Of a stretch of 64,000 nt of DNA, positions 1 through 8,964 are shown piece by piece. Position numbers and translations under genes: made by a program. Source of the DNA: DATEDA01 sp963820965 (GTDB lineage: Bacteria; Pseudomonadota; Gammaproteobacteria; Burkholderiales; SG8-39); the NCBI GenBank assembly GCA_963820965.1, contig CAWGCC010000003.1, forward strand, positions 124,001 to 188,000, read 5' to 3'. The notes below the pieces were generated by a model. The model did not search any database and had not been told where the DNA came from. It worked only from the letters and a program-made list of their open reading frames with translations. Numbering within the stretch: position 1 is the first letter of the stretch; every line of letters begins with the position of its first letter.

Positions 1-59
1 CAGGCGAGCGCAAGCGCGATCATCGCCGCAAGCGCGGCGCGTAGGCGACCGGGTGACAT
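1..59 (-). CDS. 5' end of a secreted protein, possibly LptD (cut by window edge)
   Basis: Only the first 19 codons are inside the window. They read from an ATG at 59 leftwards and encode a basic start followed by an Ala/Leu-rich stretch (MSPGRLRAALAAMIALALA), which is a typical signal peptide. The gene is divergent from amgK-murU. In many Gram-negative genomes the gene divergent from amgK-murU is lptD, the outer-membrane LPS-assembly protein, followed by surA. That identity is inferred from position only; the 19 residues cannot prove it. Confidence 0.5.
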   Translation of the reverse strand, partial: MSPGRLRAALAAMIALALA

Positions 60-89
60 CTCTACGCGAGGGGGATGTGCTTTTTTGGC

Positions 90-98
90 TGCTACAAT
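90..98 (+). promoter_or_regulatory. Possible extended -10 promoter for amgK-murU
   Basis: TGCTACAAT at 90-98 matches the extended -10 form TGN-TANAAT and lies about 80 bp before the preferred amgK start, after a run of six T. No good -35 hexamer is visible at the usual distance, which is tolerated with an extended -10. The site lies in the divergent region between the minus-strand secreted protein and amgK. Confidence 0.35.
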
Positions 99-177
99 CG
101 CACAATCGCTTTCGGAGAGCAACGGCGGAAGCGATGGACCCGAAGACTCCGCCCGCGCAGCAACAGCCCGCTCTGGA

Positions 178-1185
178 ATGGAACGTCTCGACGCGCTCGA
201 GCGCTGGCTCGCCGGCCTCGCTCCCGACGCCCGCTTCGCGCTCGCGCCCGCCTCTGCGGACGCGAGCTTCCGGCGCTATTTCCGCGTCAGTTACGATGGC
301 GGCACCGTGCGCACCGCGATCGCGATGGACGCCCCGCCCGAGCGCGAGGACTGCCGGCCGTTCGTGCACGTGGCCGGTCTCCTCGAGCGCGCCGGGCTGA
401 ATGCACCGCGCGTGCTCGCGCAGGACCTCAAGCAAGGGTTTCTGCTGCTGACCGATCTCGGCACGACCACCTTTCTCGCCGCGCTCGAGCACGAGCGCGG
501 GACGGCGGACAGCCTGTTCGGCGACGCCACCGATGCGCTCGTGAAGTGGCAGCTCGCGAGCCGGCGCGGCGAGCTGCCCGACTATGATGCTGCGCTCCTT
601 CGCCGCGAGCTCGAACTCTTCCCCGAGTGGTACCTCGGGCGCCATCTCGGCGTCGCGCCCTCGCCGGCCGACCGGGACGTCATCGAGCGCGCGTTCGCAC
701 TCATCATCGGCGCGAACCTCGCGCAGCCCAGAGTCTTCGTCCATCGCGACTACATGCCGCGCAACCTGATGATCTCCGACCCGAACCCCGGGATCCTCGA
801 TTTCCAGGACGCTGTGTACGGCCCGATAACCTACGACATCGCCTCGCTCGTAAAGGACGCGTTCATCAGCTGGGAAGAGGAGCGCGCGCTCGACTGGACG
901 ATCCGCTACTGGGAGAAGGCGAGGCGCGCGCGACTGCCGGTCGACGCCGACTTCGCCGCGTTCTGGCGCGATTGCGAATGGATGGGGCTGCAGCGTCACC
1001 TGAAGGTGGCCGGGATCTTCGCGCGGCTGGCGTATCGCGACGGCAAGCGGCAGTACCTCGACGACACGCCGCGGTTCATCGGGTACATCCGGCCGGTGCT
1101 CGCGCGCTACCGCGCGCTCGGCCCGCTCGCCGCGCTCCTCGACCGGCTCGAAGGACGGCAGGACGGAGCGAGGTACTCGTTTTGA
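178..1185 (+). CDS. amgK: N-acetylmuramate/N-acetylglucosamine 1-kinase AmgK
   Basis: Cytoplasmic sugar kinase of the aminoglycoside phosphotransferase fold. In peptidoglycan recycling it phosphorylates the anomeric carbon of MurNAc and GlcNAc. The protein shows the APH features: VHRDYMPRNLMI holds the catalytic loop (HRDxxxxN) and ILDFQDAVYGP holds the metal-binding Asp. The ATG at 178 gives MERLDALERWLAGL, the usual family N-terminus, and about 335 residues. An upstream in-frame ATG at 85 would add 31 low-complexity residues and is less likely. The stop overlaps the murU start by four bases, so the two genes are translationally coupled, as in other amgK-murU operons. Confidence 0.9.
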   Translation: MERLDALERWLAGLAPDARFALAPASADASFRRYFRVSYDGGTVRTAIAMDAPPEREDCRPFVHVAGLLERAGLNAPRVLAQDLKQGFLLLTDLGTTTFLAALEHERGTADSLFGDATDALVKWQLASRRGELPDYDAALLRRELELFPEWYLGRHLGVAPSPADRDVIERAFALIIGANLAQPRVFVHRDYMPRNLMISDPNPGILDFQDAVYGPITYDIASLVKDAFISWEEERALDWTIRYWEKARRARLPVDADFAAFWRDCEWMGLQRHLKVAGIFARLAYRDGKRQYLDDTPRFIGYIRPVLARYRALGPLAALLDRLEGRQDGARYSF

Positions 1186-1853
1186 AGGTCATGCTCCTCG
1201 CGGCGGGGAGGGGCGAGCGCATGCGCCCGCTGACCGACTCGACGCCGAAGGCGTTGCTTCCCGCCGGCGGCAAGCCGCTCGTCGTCCGGTTGATCGGCCG
1301 CCTCGCCGCCGAGGGCTACGCCGACTTCGTGATCAACCACGCGCATCTCGGCGCGCTGATCGAGGGCGCGCTCGGCGACGGATCGCAACTCGGCGTGCGG
1401 ATCCGCTACTCGCCGGAAAGCGTGGCGCTGGAGACCGCGGGCGGCATCGCGAACGCGCTCGGGCTCCTCGGGCCCGCGCCGTTTCTCGTCGCGAACGCCG
1501 ATCTGTACGCCGACTACCCGTTCGGGCGGCTGCGCGGCGCGCTGGCCGCCGGGGCGGCGGCGCACCTCGTGCTCGTCGACAATCCGCCGCACCATCCCGG
1601 AGGCGACTTCGCGCTCGCGGGCAGGCGGGTCGCGAACGAGGGTGCCTCCATGCTCACGTTCAGCGGCATCGGCGTCTATCGGCCGGAACTGTTTGCCGAA
1701 ATTCCGCCCGGGACGCGCGCACCGCTCGCACCGCTCATCCGCGCCGCTGCGATGCGAGGATACGTCACCGGCGAGCACTATACGGGCCGCTGGGTCGACG
1801 TAGGCACGCCCGAGCGGCTTGCCCGCCTCGACGCGGAGCTTGGCCGCGCCTGA
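1182..1853 (+). CDS. murU: N-acetylmuramate 1-phosphate uridylyltransferase MurU
   Basis: Nucleotidyltransferase that makes UDP-MurNAc from MurNAc-1-phosphate, the step after AmgK; this recycling bypass avoids de novo UDP-MurNAc synthesis. The N-terminus holds the nucleotidyltransferase signature LAAGRGERMRPLTD followed by PKALLP. The C-terminus has YTGRWVDVGTPERL, typical of the GlmU/RmlA-like fold. The TTG at 1182 gives MKVMLLAAGRGERM, the family N-terminus, and overlaps the amgK stop (TTGA); an ATG at 1191 is possible. Length is about 223 residues, normal for MurU. Confidence 0.88.
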   Translation: MKVMLLAAGRGERMRPLTDSTPKALLPAGGKPLVVRLIGRLAAEGYADFVINHAHLGALIEGALGDGSQLGVRIRYSPESVALETAGGIANALGLLGPAPFLVANADLYADYPFGRLRGALAAGAAAHLVLVDNPPHHPGGDFALAGRRVANEGASMLTFSGIGVYRPELFAEIPPGTRAPLAPLIRAAAMRGYVTGEHYTGRWVDVGTPERLARLDAELGRA

Positions 1854-1949
1854 CCCGGCGAAGCGGCTCGCGGAGGCGGCCGCGCCGCGCACCCATGAAT
1901 CCGCCGGCCCGCTTGCCCGGCGGACGCCGTCGGCCGACAATCAGCCCGT

Positions 1950-3263
1950 ATGATCGACGTCACCCCTTTCCGCGCGCGGCGCGCCGAGTTGCTCGAACGG
2001 ATCGGCGCCGGCGTCGCGATCGTGCCGACCGCGCCCGAGCGGCTGCGCAACCGCGATAGCGACTACCTCTACCGGTTCGACAGCTACTTCTATTACCTCA
2101 CCGGATTCCCGGAGCCGGACGCCGTCCTCGTGCTCATCGCGGGGCCGGCGCCGAAGTCGATCCTCTTCTGCCGGGAGAAGCATCCGGAGCGCGAGCTGTG
2201 GGAAGGCTTCCGCTACGGGCCGGGGGCGGCGCGCGAAGCGTTCGGCTTTGACGAAGGCTACCCGATTGGCGAGCTCGACGCGAAGCTCCCGCAGCTGATC
2301 GCGAACCAGCCGGCGCTGCACTACGCGCCGGGCATGGATCCGGCATGGGACGCGCGCATCATGCGCTGGCTGAACGAGGTCCGGGCGCTCGCCCGCACCG
2401 GCGTCGTCGCGCCGACGGAGATCCGCGACCTGCGCGCAACGCTCGACGCCATGCGACTCGTGAAGGACGAGTACGAGCTCGCGCTGATGCGGAGGGCGGC
2501 GGGCATCTCCGCCGGCGCGCACGTCCGCGCGATGCGGGTCACCCGGCCCGCCATGGTCGAATACGAGATCGAGGCGGAGCTGCTCTACGAGTTCCGCCGC
2601 CACGGCTCACAGTTCCCGGCTTACTGGCCGATCGTCGCCGGCGGGCCGAACGCGTGCATCCTGCACTACCGCGAGAACGACAAGCCGCTCGAGGACGGAA
2701 CGCTGCTCCTCATCGACGCCGGCTGCGAGCTCGACGGCTACGCCGCCGACATCACCCGGACCTTCCCCGTCAGCGGGCGTTACAGCGGCCCGCAACGCGA
2801 GATCTACGACCTGGTGCTTGCCGCCCAGCTCGCGGCCATCGCGGAAGTGAAGCCCGGCAACCCGTGGATCGCGCCGCACGACGCGGCGGTGAAGGTGCTG
2901 GCGCAGGGCTTCGTCGATCTCGGCCTCTGCCGCGGCACGCTCGACACGGTGCTGGAGAAGGAAGGGTACAAGCGCTTCTACATGCACCGCACCGGGCACT
3001 GGCTCGGGCTGGACGTGCACGACGCCGGCGACTACAAGGAGGGCGGCGACTGGAAGGCGCTCCGGCCGGGCATGACGCTCACCGTCGAGCCGGGTTGCTA
3101 CGTCCGGCCGGCTGAGGACGTGCCCGAGCGCTTCTGGAACATCGGCGTGCGCATCGAGGACGACGCGCTCGTAACCGCGGCGGGCTGCGAGATCCTCACC
3201 GCCGGCGCGCCGAAGCTCGCGGCGGAGGTGGAGGCGCTGATGCGCGATGCGCGCGGCACCTGA
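1950..3263 (+). CDS. pepP: Xaa-Pro aminopeptidase PepP (aminopeptidase P)
   Basis: Cytoplasmic metallopeptidase that removes an N-terminal residue preceding proline. The 437-residue protein has the N-terminal creatinase-like domain (YRFDSYFYYLTGFPEPDA) and a C-terminal pita-bread domain. The metal ligands are visible in LIDAGCELDGYAADITRTFPV (Asp, Asp), HRTGHWLGLDVHDAG (His), TVEPGCY (Glu) and VRIEDDALV (Glu). Start and length match the family. It overlaps ubiH by 17 bases; pepP-ubiH pairing is common in proteobacteria and points to co-transcription. Confidence 0.95.
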   Translation: MIDVTPFRARRAELLERIGAGVAIVPTAPERLRNRDSDYLYRFDSYFYYLTGFPEPDAVLVLIAGPAPKSILFCREKHPERELWEGFRYGPGAAREAFGFDEGYPIGELDAKLPQLIANQPALHYAPGMDPAWDARIMRWLNEVRALARTGVVAPTEIRDLRATLDAMRLVKDEYELALMRRAAGISAGAHVRAMRVTRPAMVEYEIEAELLYEFRRHGSQFPAYWPIVAGGPNACILHYRENDKPLEDGTLLLIDAGCELDGYAADITRTFPVSGRYSGPQREIYDLVLAAQLAAIAEVKPGNPWIAPHDAAVKVLAQGFVDLGLCRGTLDTVLEKEGYKRFYMHRTGHWLGLDVHDAGDYKEGGDWKALRPGMTLTVEPGCYVRPAEDVPERFWNIGVRIEDDALVTAAGCEILTAGAPKLAAEVEALMRDARGT

Positions 3264-4407
3264 GGCCTGCGACGTCCTGATTGCCGGCGGCGGGCCGGTC
3301 GGCGCGGCGCTCGCCGCCGGCCTGCACGCGAGCGGTGCCGAGGTGCTGCTCGTCGAGCCGCTGCCGGAACCGTCCGGCGCCTTCAGGCCGATCGCGCTGG
3401 CGCACGGGAGCCGCCTCGTCCTCGAATCGATCGGGGTGTTCGGGGCCCTCGACGCGACGCCGATCGAGACCATCCACGTGTCGCAGGCGGGCGGGTTCGG
3501 CCGCACACTCATCCGGCGCCAGGAGCTCGGCGTGCCGGCGCTTGGCTACGTCTGCGATGGAGACGCGCTGGCGGCAACGCTCGCCGCAGCGGCCGCGCCG
3601 GTCCTGCTGAACGGCCGTATCGGGGCCTGGCGGGTCGATGGCGATCGTGTCCGCGCCGCGATTCACACTATAGATACGGCCGGTGTGACCCGGGAGGTCG
3701 CGACGCGGCTGCTCGTCCTGGCCGACGGCGGCCGGGCGGCCGGCGACAATCTCGTGCTGCGCGACTACGGTCAGACCGCGATCGTGGCGCGAGTGCGTCC
3801 CGAGGTCGAGCGCCCCGGCGTCGCCTGGGAGCGCTTCACCGCGGACGGCCCGCTCGCGCTCCTGCCCTTTGCGGACCGGGCGCTCGCGCTCGTGTGGACG
3901 GTGCCCGCGACGCGCGCGCCCGGCTTGCTGGAGGCGAGCGGTGAGCGCTTCCTCGCCGCGCTCGCCGCGCGCTTCGGTGCGCGGCTGGGGCGCTTTCACG
4001 ACGTCGGGCCGCGCTCGAGCTTCCGGCTCCGGCTCTGGTATCGGCGGTCGAACACGCCCGAGCCGCGGGTCGTCGCAATCGGCAACGCGGCGCAGACGCT
4101 GCATCCGGTCGCGGGCCAGGGCCTGAATCTCGGCTTGCGCGATGCCGCCGAGCTCGCGGCGCTCGTCGCGCGCGGCGACCGCGATTCGATCGGCTCGCCC
4201 CGCTTCGTTGCCGCGTTCCGCGCCGCGCGGCGCGTCGACCGGTTCGCCGCGATCGGCGTAACCGACTTTCTCGTCAACGTTTTCTCCAGCGCCAACCCGA
4301 TCGTCCGCGCGGTGCGTGGCGTTGGTCTCACCGCGCTCGACGTCGTCCCGCCCGCGCGCCGCCTGTTCGCCCGCCGGATGATGCTCGGCGCGCGCGGAGT
4401 TCCGTAG
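3247..4407 (+). CDS. ubiH: UbiH-type ubiquinone biosynthesis FAD monooxygenase
   Basis: Flavin-dependent hydroxylase of the UbiH/UbiF/VisC family, acting on the aromatic ring during ubiquinone synthesis. The N-terminal FAD-binding Rossmann motif is IAGGGPVGAALAAGL (about residues 12-26). The second FAD motif is GNAAQTLHPVAGQGLNLGLRD, which closely matches UbiH and carries the family's usual GN variant of the GD motif. Length of 386 residues is normal. It is assigned to UbiH rather than another paralogue (UbiI, UbiF, UbiM) because it follows pepP; the exact ring position cannot be read from sequence. It starts inside the pepP 3' end. Confidence 0.85.
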   Translation: MRAAPEACDVLIAGGGPVGAALAAGLHASGAEVLLVEPLPEPSGAFRPIALAHGSRLVLESIGVFGALDATPIETIHVSQAGGFGRTLIRRQELGVPALGYVCDGDALAATLAAAAAPVLLNGRIGAWRVDGDRVRAAIHTIDTAGVTREVATRLLVLADGGRAAGDNLVLRDYGQTAIVARVRPEVERPGVAWERFTADGPLALLPFADRALALVWTVPATRAPGLLEASGERFLAALAARFGARLGRFHDVGPRSSFRLRLWYRRSNTPEPRVVAIGNAAQTLHPVAGQGLNLGLRDAAELAALVARGDRDSIGSPRFVAAFRAARRVDRFAAIGVTDFLVNVFSSANPIVRAVRGVGLTALDVVPPARRLFARRMMLGARGVP

Positions 4408-4449
4408 ACCAAAGCAACGCGCCGCTCTAAAATCGCCGCGCCGGCTTAG

Positions 4450-4489
4450 AAACCGCGCGGAAATCTGCGGCGCGTTTCGATTTTTTTTT
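4450..4489 (+). terminator. Intrinsic terminator after ubiH
   Basis: A stem AAA-(bulged C)-CGCGC at 4450-4458 pairs with GCGCG-TTT at 4470-4477, followed by CGA and a run of nine T at 4481-4489. It lies 40 bp after the ubiH stop and ends the pepP-ubiH unit. It is the only long T tract in the first part of the window. Confidence 0.6.
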
Positions 4490-4571
4490 CGCCAGGTGCG
4501 GCGCGCGCGCGAGCGCGTTGCGTGCGCGCAAACACCGCGTGCTCGGATGTTGCGCGTCGCGAACAATTTCG

Positions 4572-4601
4572 TTACCGCGCGCGAAATTTTGAGCGTAGAA
4601 T
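4572..4601 (+). promoter_or_regulatory. Possible sigma-70 promoter for dusB-fis
   Basis: TTACCG at 4572-4577 and TAGAAT at 4596-4601 are spaced by 18 bp, 37 bp before the dusB start. The surrounding 60 bp are clearly more AT-rich than the genes. The -35 match is weak, so this is a candidate only. The dusB-fis operon is known to be growth-rate and stringently controlled in enterobacteria; no such site can be proved here. Confidence 0.4.
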
Positions 4602-4637
4602 CGCGCTCCTCTCAATTGCTTTTCCCCGCCGCGACGA

Positions 4638-5615
4638 ATGCAGATCGGCACGCACGTGCTGCGGAACAGTCTTTTCGTCGCGCCGATGGCGGGCGTGACC
4701 GATCGGCCCTTCCGCAAGCTCTGCAAGAGCTTCGGCGCGGGGCTCGCGGCATCGGAGATGATCGCGTCGGATCCGGCGTTGCGCGCGACCGGGAAATCGC
4801 GCCGGCGCGCGGATCATCGCGGCGAGGCGGAGCCGATCGCCGTGCAGATCGCGGGCGGAGATCCCGCGATGATGGCCGAGGCGGCACGCGAGAACGTCGA
4901 CCGCGGCGCGCAGATCATCGATATCAACATGGGCTGCCCGGCGAAGAAGGTCTGCAGCAAGGCCGCCGGCTCGGCGCTCCTGCGCGACGAAAGTCTAGTG
5001 GCGGGCATCCTCGACGCCGTCGTCAACGCGGTCGGGGTGCCGGTGACCCTGAAGATCCGCACCGGCTGGGACCCGGGAAACCGGAATGCGGTGCGCGTCG
5101 CACGCATTGCGGAACAGGCCGGCATACAGCTTCTCGCGATCCACGGCCGGACCCGCGCCTGCGGCTTCGGCGGCGAGGCGGAATACGACACCATCCGCGA
5201 CGTGAAGCGCGCGACCCGGCTGCCCGTGGTCGCCAATGGCGACATCGCGACACCGGAGGATGCGAAACGGGTGCTCGACTACACCGGCGCCGACGGCGTG
5301 ATGATCGGCCGCGCGGCACAGGGCGCGCCGTGGATCTTCCGCGACATCGAACACTTTCTCGCGACCGGCCGGCGGCCCGCGCCGCCGCTCGCCGCCGAGA
5401 TCCGCGACCTGCTGCTCGCCCACCTCGCCGAGCTCCATGAGCTCTACGGCCGCGAGACCGGCGTGCGGGTCGCCCGCAAGCATGTCGCCTGGTATACGAA
5501 ACCGCTCGCCCGGTCGGCGCAGTTCAGGGAGGTGCTGAACCGGATCGAGTCGTGCGAGGAGCAGCTCGCCGCAGTCGGGCGCTACTTCGACGAGCTCGCG
5601 CAACTGGAACCGTAA
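4638..5615 (+). CDS. dusB: tRNA-dihydrouridine synthase DusB
   Basis: FMN enzyme that reduces specific uridines in the tRNA D-loop to dihydrouridine. The N-terminus IGTHVLRNSLFVAPMAGVTD is diagnostic of DusB, and the catalytic cysteine lies in INMGCPAKKVCSKAAGSALL. FMN-phosphate contacts are visible in ANGDIATPEDA and DGVMIGRAAQGAPWIF. Length of 325 residues is normal. It forms the conserved two-gene operon with fis, 32 bp downstream. Confidence 0.95.
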   Translation: MQIGTHVLRNSLFVAPMAGVTDRPFRKLCKSFGAGLAASEMIASDPALRATGKSRRRADHRGEAEPIAVQIAGGDPAMMAEAARENVDRGAQIIDINMGCPAKKVCSKAAGSALLRDESLVAGILDAVVNAVGVPVTLKIRTGWDPGNRNAVRVARIAEQAGIQLLAIHGRTRACGFGGEAEYDTIRDVKRATRLPVVANGDIATPEDAKRVLDYTGADGVMIGRAAQGAPWIFRDIEHFLATGRRPAPPLAAEIRDLLLAHLAELHELYGRETGVRVARKHVAWYTKPLARSAQFREVLNRIESCEEQLAAVGRYFDELAQLEP

Positions 5616-5647
5616 CCGCGGTGCGATAACAAGGAGGAGTTGGCGGC

Positions 5648-5890
5648 ATGAGGCAGACTTCCAGCGAGATCTCAGAGACGGTGCGCAAGTCCCTCGAACG
5701 TTACTTCAAGGACCTCGACGGGGAGCGGCCGCGCGCGATCTACGACATGGTGCTGAAGAACGTGGAAAAGCCGATGCTCGAGACCGTGCTCGTCAAGTCC
5801 GGAGGGAACCAGACGATCGCCGCGGAGATGCTTGGCATCAACCGCAACACGCTGCGCAAGAAGATCAGCCAGCACAAGATCAAGGTCTGA
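5648..5890 (+). CDS. fis: DNA-binding protein Fis
   Basis: Small nucleoid protein (80 residues) that bends DNA and regulates rRNA, tRNA and recombination functions. The C-terminal helix-turn-helix is GGNQTIAAEMLGINRNTLRK (residues 53-72), nearly invariant in Fis. The N-terminus is shorter than enterobacterial Fis, as usual in betaproteobacteria. A strong ribosome site (AAGGAGG) lies ahead of the ATG. It follows dusB, the conserved arrangement. Confidence 0.95.
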   Translation: MRQTSSEISETVRKSLERYFKDLDGERPRAIYDMVLKNVEKPMLETVLVKSGGNQTIAAEMLGINRNTLRKKISQHKIKV

Positions 5891-5924
5891 GGCGGTAACG
5901 GGTAACCCGCGATGATTGGCGGGT

Positions 5925-5956
5925 GGTGCCGGGGCGGCGGGCGCTGCCCCGGCATC
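5925..5956. other. GC-rich hairpin between fis and purH
   Basis: GGTGCCGGGGC (5925-5935) pairs with GCCCCGGCATC (5946-5956), an 11-bp stem with one G-T pair and a 10-nt loop, without a T tract. It is 35 bp after the fis stop and 49 bp before purH. It may terminate or attenuate dusB-fis transcription or stabilise its 3' end; function is inferred only. Confidence 0.45.
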
Positions 5957-6004
5957 TGAGACGCTTCATACTCCTCGCCCGTTACCATTTCGCCCTTGCC
6001 GACC

Positions 6005-7570
6005 ATGGACATCCGCATCCGGCAGGCGCTCGCGAGCGTGTCCGACAAGACCGGCCTCGCCGAGTTCGCGCGCTCGCTCGGGCTGTTCGGCGTGTCGATC
6101 CTGTCGACCGGCGGCACGGCGAAGCTCCTGGCGGCGAGCGGAGTGAAGGTCACGGAGGTCGCCGACTACACCGGCTATCCGGAGATGCTCGACGGGCGTC
6201 TCAAGACACTGCACCCCAAGATCCACGGGGGACTCCTCGCGCGCCGCGACCTGCCCGAGCATATGGCGGCGATCAAGGAGGCCGGCACCGAGCCGATCGA
6301 CCTTGTCGTCGTCAATCTGTATCCCTTCCGCGAGACCATCGCCCGCACCGACTGCACCTTCGACGAAGCGGTCGAGAACATCGACATCGGCGGGCCGACG
6401 ATGGTCCGCGCCGCGGCCAAGAACCACGCCGGTGTCGCCGTCGTCACCGATCCCGCCGACTACGACGCCATCATCGCCGAGATGGCAGCGAACGGCGGCG
6501 CGCTCTCCGCCGGCACGCGGCTCGCCCTCGCGAAGAAGGCGTTCGCTCACACCGCCGCATACGACGCTGCCATCGCGAACTACCTCACCGGCCTGGATGC
6601 CGACCGCAAGCCCTCGCTCTTCCCCGAGCGGCTGACCATGCAGTGGGAGAAGGTGCAGGAAATGCGCTACGGCGAGAACCCGCACCAGCTTGCGGCGTTC
6701 TACCGCGACCCGCAGCCGGTGGCGGGAAGCCTAGCCCGCTATGCCCAGCTGCAGGGCAAGGAGCTCTCGTACAACAACATCGGCGACGCCGACGCGGCGT
6801 GGGAGTGCGTGAAGACGTTCGAGCGCCCGGCGTGCGTGATCATCAAGCACGCCAACCCCTGCGGCGTGGCTGAGGCAGCGGATGCGCTCACGGCGTACCG
6901 GCGCGCGTTCCAGACCGATCCGACCTCGGCATTCGGCGGGATCATCGCCTTCAACCGGCCGCTCGACGGCGCGACCGCGGACGCAGTCGCCAGGCAGTTC
7001 GTCGAGGTGGTCATCGCGCCGGAAGCGAGCCCCGAAGCGCGTGCGCTGCTCGCGTCGAAACAGAACGTGCGGTTGCTCACCGTTCCGATGGGTCACGAGA
7101 CGCAGAGCTTCGACCTCAAGCGCGTCGGCGGCGGCGTGCTGGTGCAGACGCCCGATGCCCGGAACGTCGCTGCCGGGGAGCTGAAGGTCGTTACGAGGCG
7201 CGCGCCGACCGCCGCGGAGCTGCACGACCTGCTCTTCGCCTGGCGGGTCGCCAAGTTCGTGAAATCCAATGCGATCGTCTTCTGCGGCGACGGCATGACG
7301 CTCGGCGTGGGCGCCGGACAGATGAGCCGGGTCGACAGCGCCCGAATCGCGTCGATCAAGGCGCAGAACGCGGGGCTTTCGCTGCAGGGGTCGGTGGTCG
7401 CCTCCGACGCGTTTTTCCCGTTCCGCGACGGCGTCGACGTCGTCGCGCAGGCGGGCGCGAAGGCCGTGATCCAGCCCGGCGGAAGTGTTCGCGACGAGGA
7501 GGTGATCGCCGCAGCCGACGAGCTCGGCCTGGCAATGGTGTTCACCGGTGTTCGTCACTTCCGGCACTGA
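6005..7570 (+). CDS. purH: Bifunctional AICAR formyltransferase/IMP cyclohydrolase PurH
   Basis: Catalyses the last two steps of IMP synthesis: formylation of AICAR with 10-formyl-THF, then ring closure. The N-terminal cyclohydrolase domain (about residues 1-200) starts ALASVSDKTGLAEFARSL and contains STGGTAKLL and RLKTLHPKIHGGLLARRD. The C-terminal transformylase has the Lys-His pair in VIIKHANPCGVA. The ATG at 6005 gives MDIRIRQALASVSDKTG, matching the family; a TTG three codons earlier is unlikely. Length is about 521 residues. It is followed by purD after 97 bp, forming a purine unit. Confidence 0.96.
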   Translation: MDIRIRQALASVSDKTGLAEFARSLGLFGVSILSTGGTAKLLAASGVKVTEVADYTGYPEMLDGRLKTLHPKIHGGLLARRDLPEHMAAIKEAGTEPIDLVVVNLYPFRETIARTDCTFDEAVENIDIGGPTMVRAAAKNHAGVAVVTDPADYDAIIAEMAANGGALSAGTRLALAKKAFAHTAAYDAAIANYLTGLDADRKPSLFPERLTMQWEKVQEMRYGENPHQLAAFYRDPQPVAGSLARYAQLQGKELSYNNIGDADAAWECVKTFERPACVIIKHANPCGVAEAADALTAYRRAFQTDPTSAFGGIIAFNRPLDGATADAVARQFVEVVIAPEASPEARALLASKQNVRLLTVPMGHETQSFDLKRVGGGVLVQTPDARNVAAGELKVVTRRAPTAAELHDLLFAWRVAKFVKSNAIVFCGDGMTLGVGAGQMSRVDSARIASIKAQNAGLSLQGSVVASDAFFPFRDGVDVVAQAGAKAVIQPGGSVRDEEVIAAADELGLAMVFTGVRHFRH

Positions 7571-7667
7571 CAGCCAGCGGCGCGAAGCCTGCTGGGAACG
7601 CTAGCGAGCGCACAATGGAGCCGCAGGTCGAACCCGTCGCGTCCGCCCCGTCCTTGTCGAGACAATC

Positions 7668-8945
7668 GTGAAACTCCTCGTCATCGGCGGCGGCGGCAGG
7701 GAGCATGCACTCGCGTGGAAGCTCGCCGGGAGCCCGCGCGTGCAGAAGGTCTTCGTCGCACCGGGCAACGGCGGCACCGCGCGCGAGCCGGGGGTCGAGA
7801 ACGTCGCGATCACCGACCTCGAAAAGCTCGCCGAGTTCGCCGCGCGGGAGCACATCCAGCTGACGGTCGTCGGGCCCGAGACACCGCTCGCGGCCGGCGT
7901 GGTGGACCTCTTCCGCGCGCGGGGTCTGCGCATTTTCGGTCCGACGAAAGCCGCCGCGCAGCTCGAAAGCTCCAAGGACTTCGCCAAGCGCTTCCTCACC
8001 CGCCACGGCATCCCGACCGCCGGCCACCAGAGCTTCGTCGACGCGCGCGCCGCGCACGAGTATGCGGACGTTCGCGGCGCGCCCATGGTGGTCAAGGCCG
8101 ACGGGCTCGCTGCCGGCAAGGGCGTCGTCGTCGCGATGACCGCAGGCGAGGCGCACGAAGCGATCGAGCGGATCCTGGTCGGGCGCGAGATGGGCGAGGC
8201 GGGCACGAAGCTCGTGATCGAGGACTATCTCGCCGGCGAAGAGGCGAGCTTCATCGTGCTCGTCGACGGCGAGCACAGCCTCGCGCTCGCCACCAGCCAG
8301 GACCACAAGCGGCTGCGCGACGGCGACGAGGGCCCAAACACGGGCGGCATGGGCGCCTATTCACCAGCACCGGTCGTGACGCCGGCACTCCATGCGCGCG
8401 TCGTGCGCGAGATCATCGGGCCGACGGTGCGCGGGATGGCGAAGGACGGCACCCCCTACTCCGGGTTCCTGTACGCCGGCCTGATGATCGATGCGGCCGG
8501 CAATCCGAAGGTGCTCGAGTTCAACTGCCGGCTCGGGGATCCCGAGACGCAGCCGATCCTGATGCGGCTGAAGAGCGATCTCTTCGAGCTGCTCGAGCAC
8601 GCCCACGACGCGAAGCTGGACCGCGTCGAGGCGAGCTGGGACCGACGCTCCGCGCTTGGCGTGGTGCTCGCCGCCGCGAACTATCCCGACACGCCGCGCA
8701 CCGGCGATGCGATCGCCGGCATCCCGCCGGATACCGAGGACTGCCACGTCTTCCACGCCGGCACCGAGCTGCGGGACGGTTCGCTCGTCACCTCCGGTGG
8801 CCGGGTGATGTGCGTCACCGCGCTCGGCGACAGCGTCAAGATGGCGCAGACGCGCGCCCACAAGACTGTCTCGGCGATCCGCTTCGACGGCATGCAGTAC
8901 CGGCGCGACATCGGTTTCCGCGCCATCGCCGCGAGAAAGAGCTAG
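7668..8945 (+). CDS. purD: Phosphoribosylamine-glycine ligase PurD
   Basis: ATP-grasp enzyme (GAR synthetase) joining glycine to 5-phosphoribosylamine, step two of purine synthesis. The GTG start at 7668 gives MKLLVIGGGGREHALAWKLA, the invariant N-terminus. Other signatures are APGNGGTA, the ATP-grasp stretch VVKADGLAAGKGVVVA, and LEFNCRLGDPETQ. Length of 425 residues is normal. It lies downstream of purH in the same direction and 19 bp before hemF. Confidence 0.96.
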   Translation: MKLLVIGGGGREHALAWKLAGSPRVQKVFVAPGNGGTAREPGVENVAITDLEKLAEFAAREHIQLTVVGPETPLAAGVVDLFRARGLRIFGPTKAAAQLESSKDFAKRFLTRHGIPTAGHQSFVDARAAHEYADVRGAPMVVKADGLAAGKGVVVAMTAGEAHEAIERILVGREMGEAGTKLVIEDYLAGEEASFIVLVDGEHSLALATSQDHKRLRDGDEGPNTGGMGAYSPAPVVTPALHARVVREIIGPTVRGMAKDGTPYSGFLYAGLMIDAAGNPKVLEFNCRLGDPETQPILMRLKSDLFELLEHAHDAKLDRVEASWDRRSALGVVLAAANYPDTPRTGDAIAGIPPDTEDCHVFHAGTELRDGSLVTSGGRVMCVTALGDSVKMAQTRAHKTVSAIRFDGMQYRRDIGFRAIAARKS

Positions 8946-8964
8946 CTCCGGTCGCTGTGGTTAA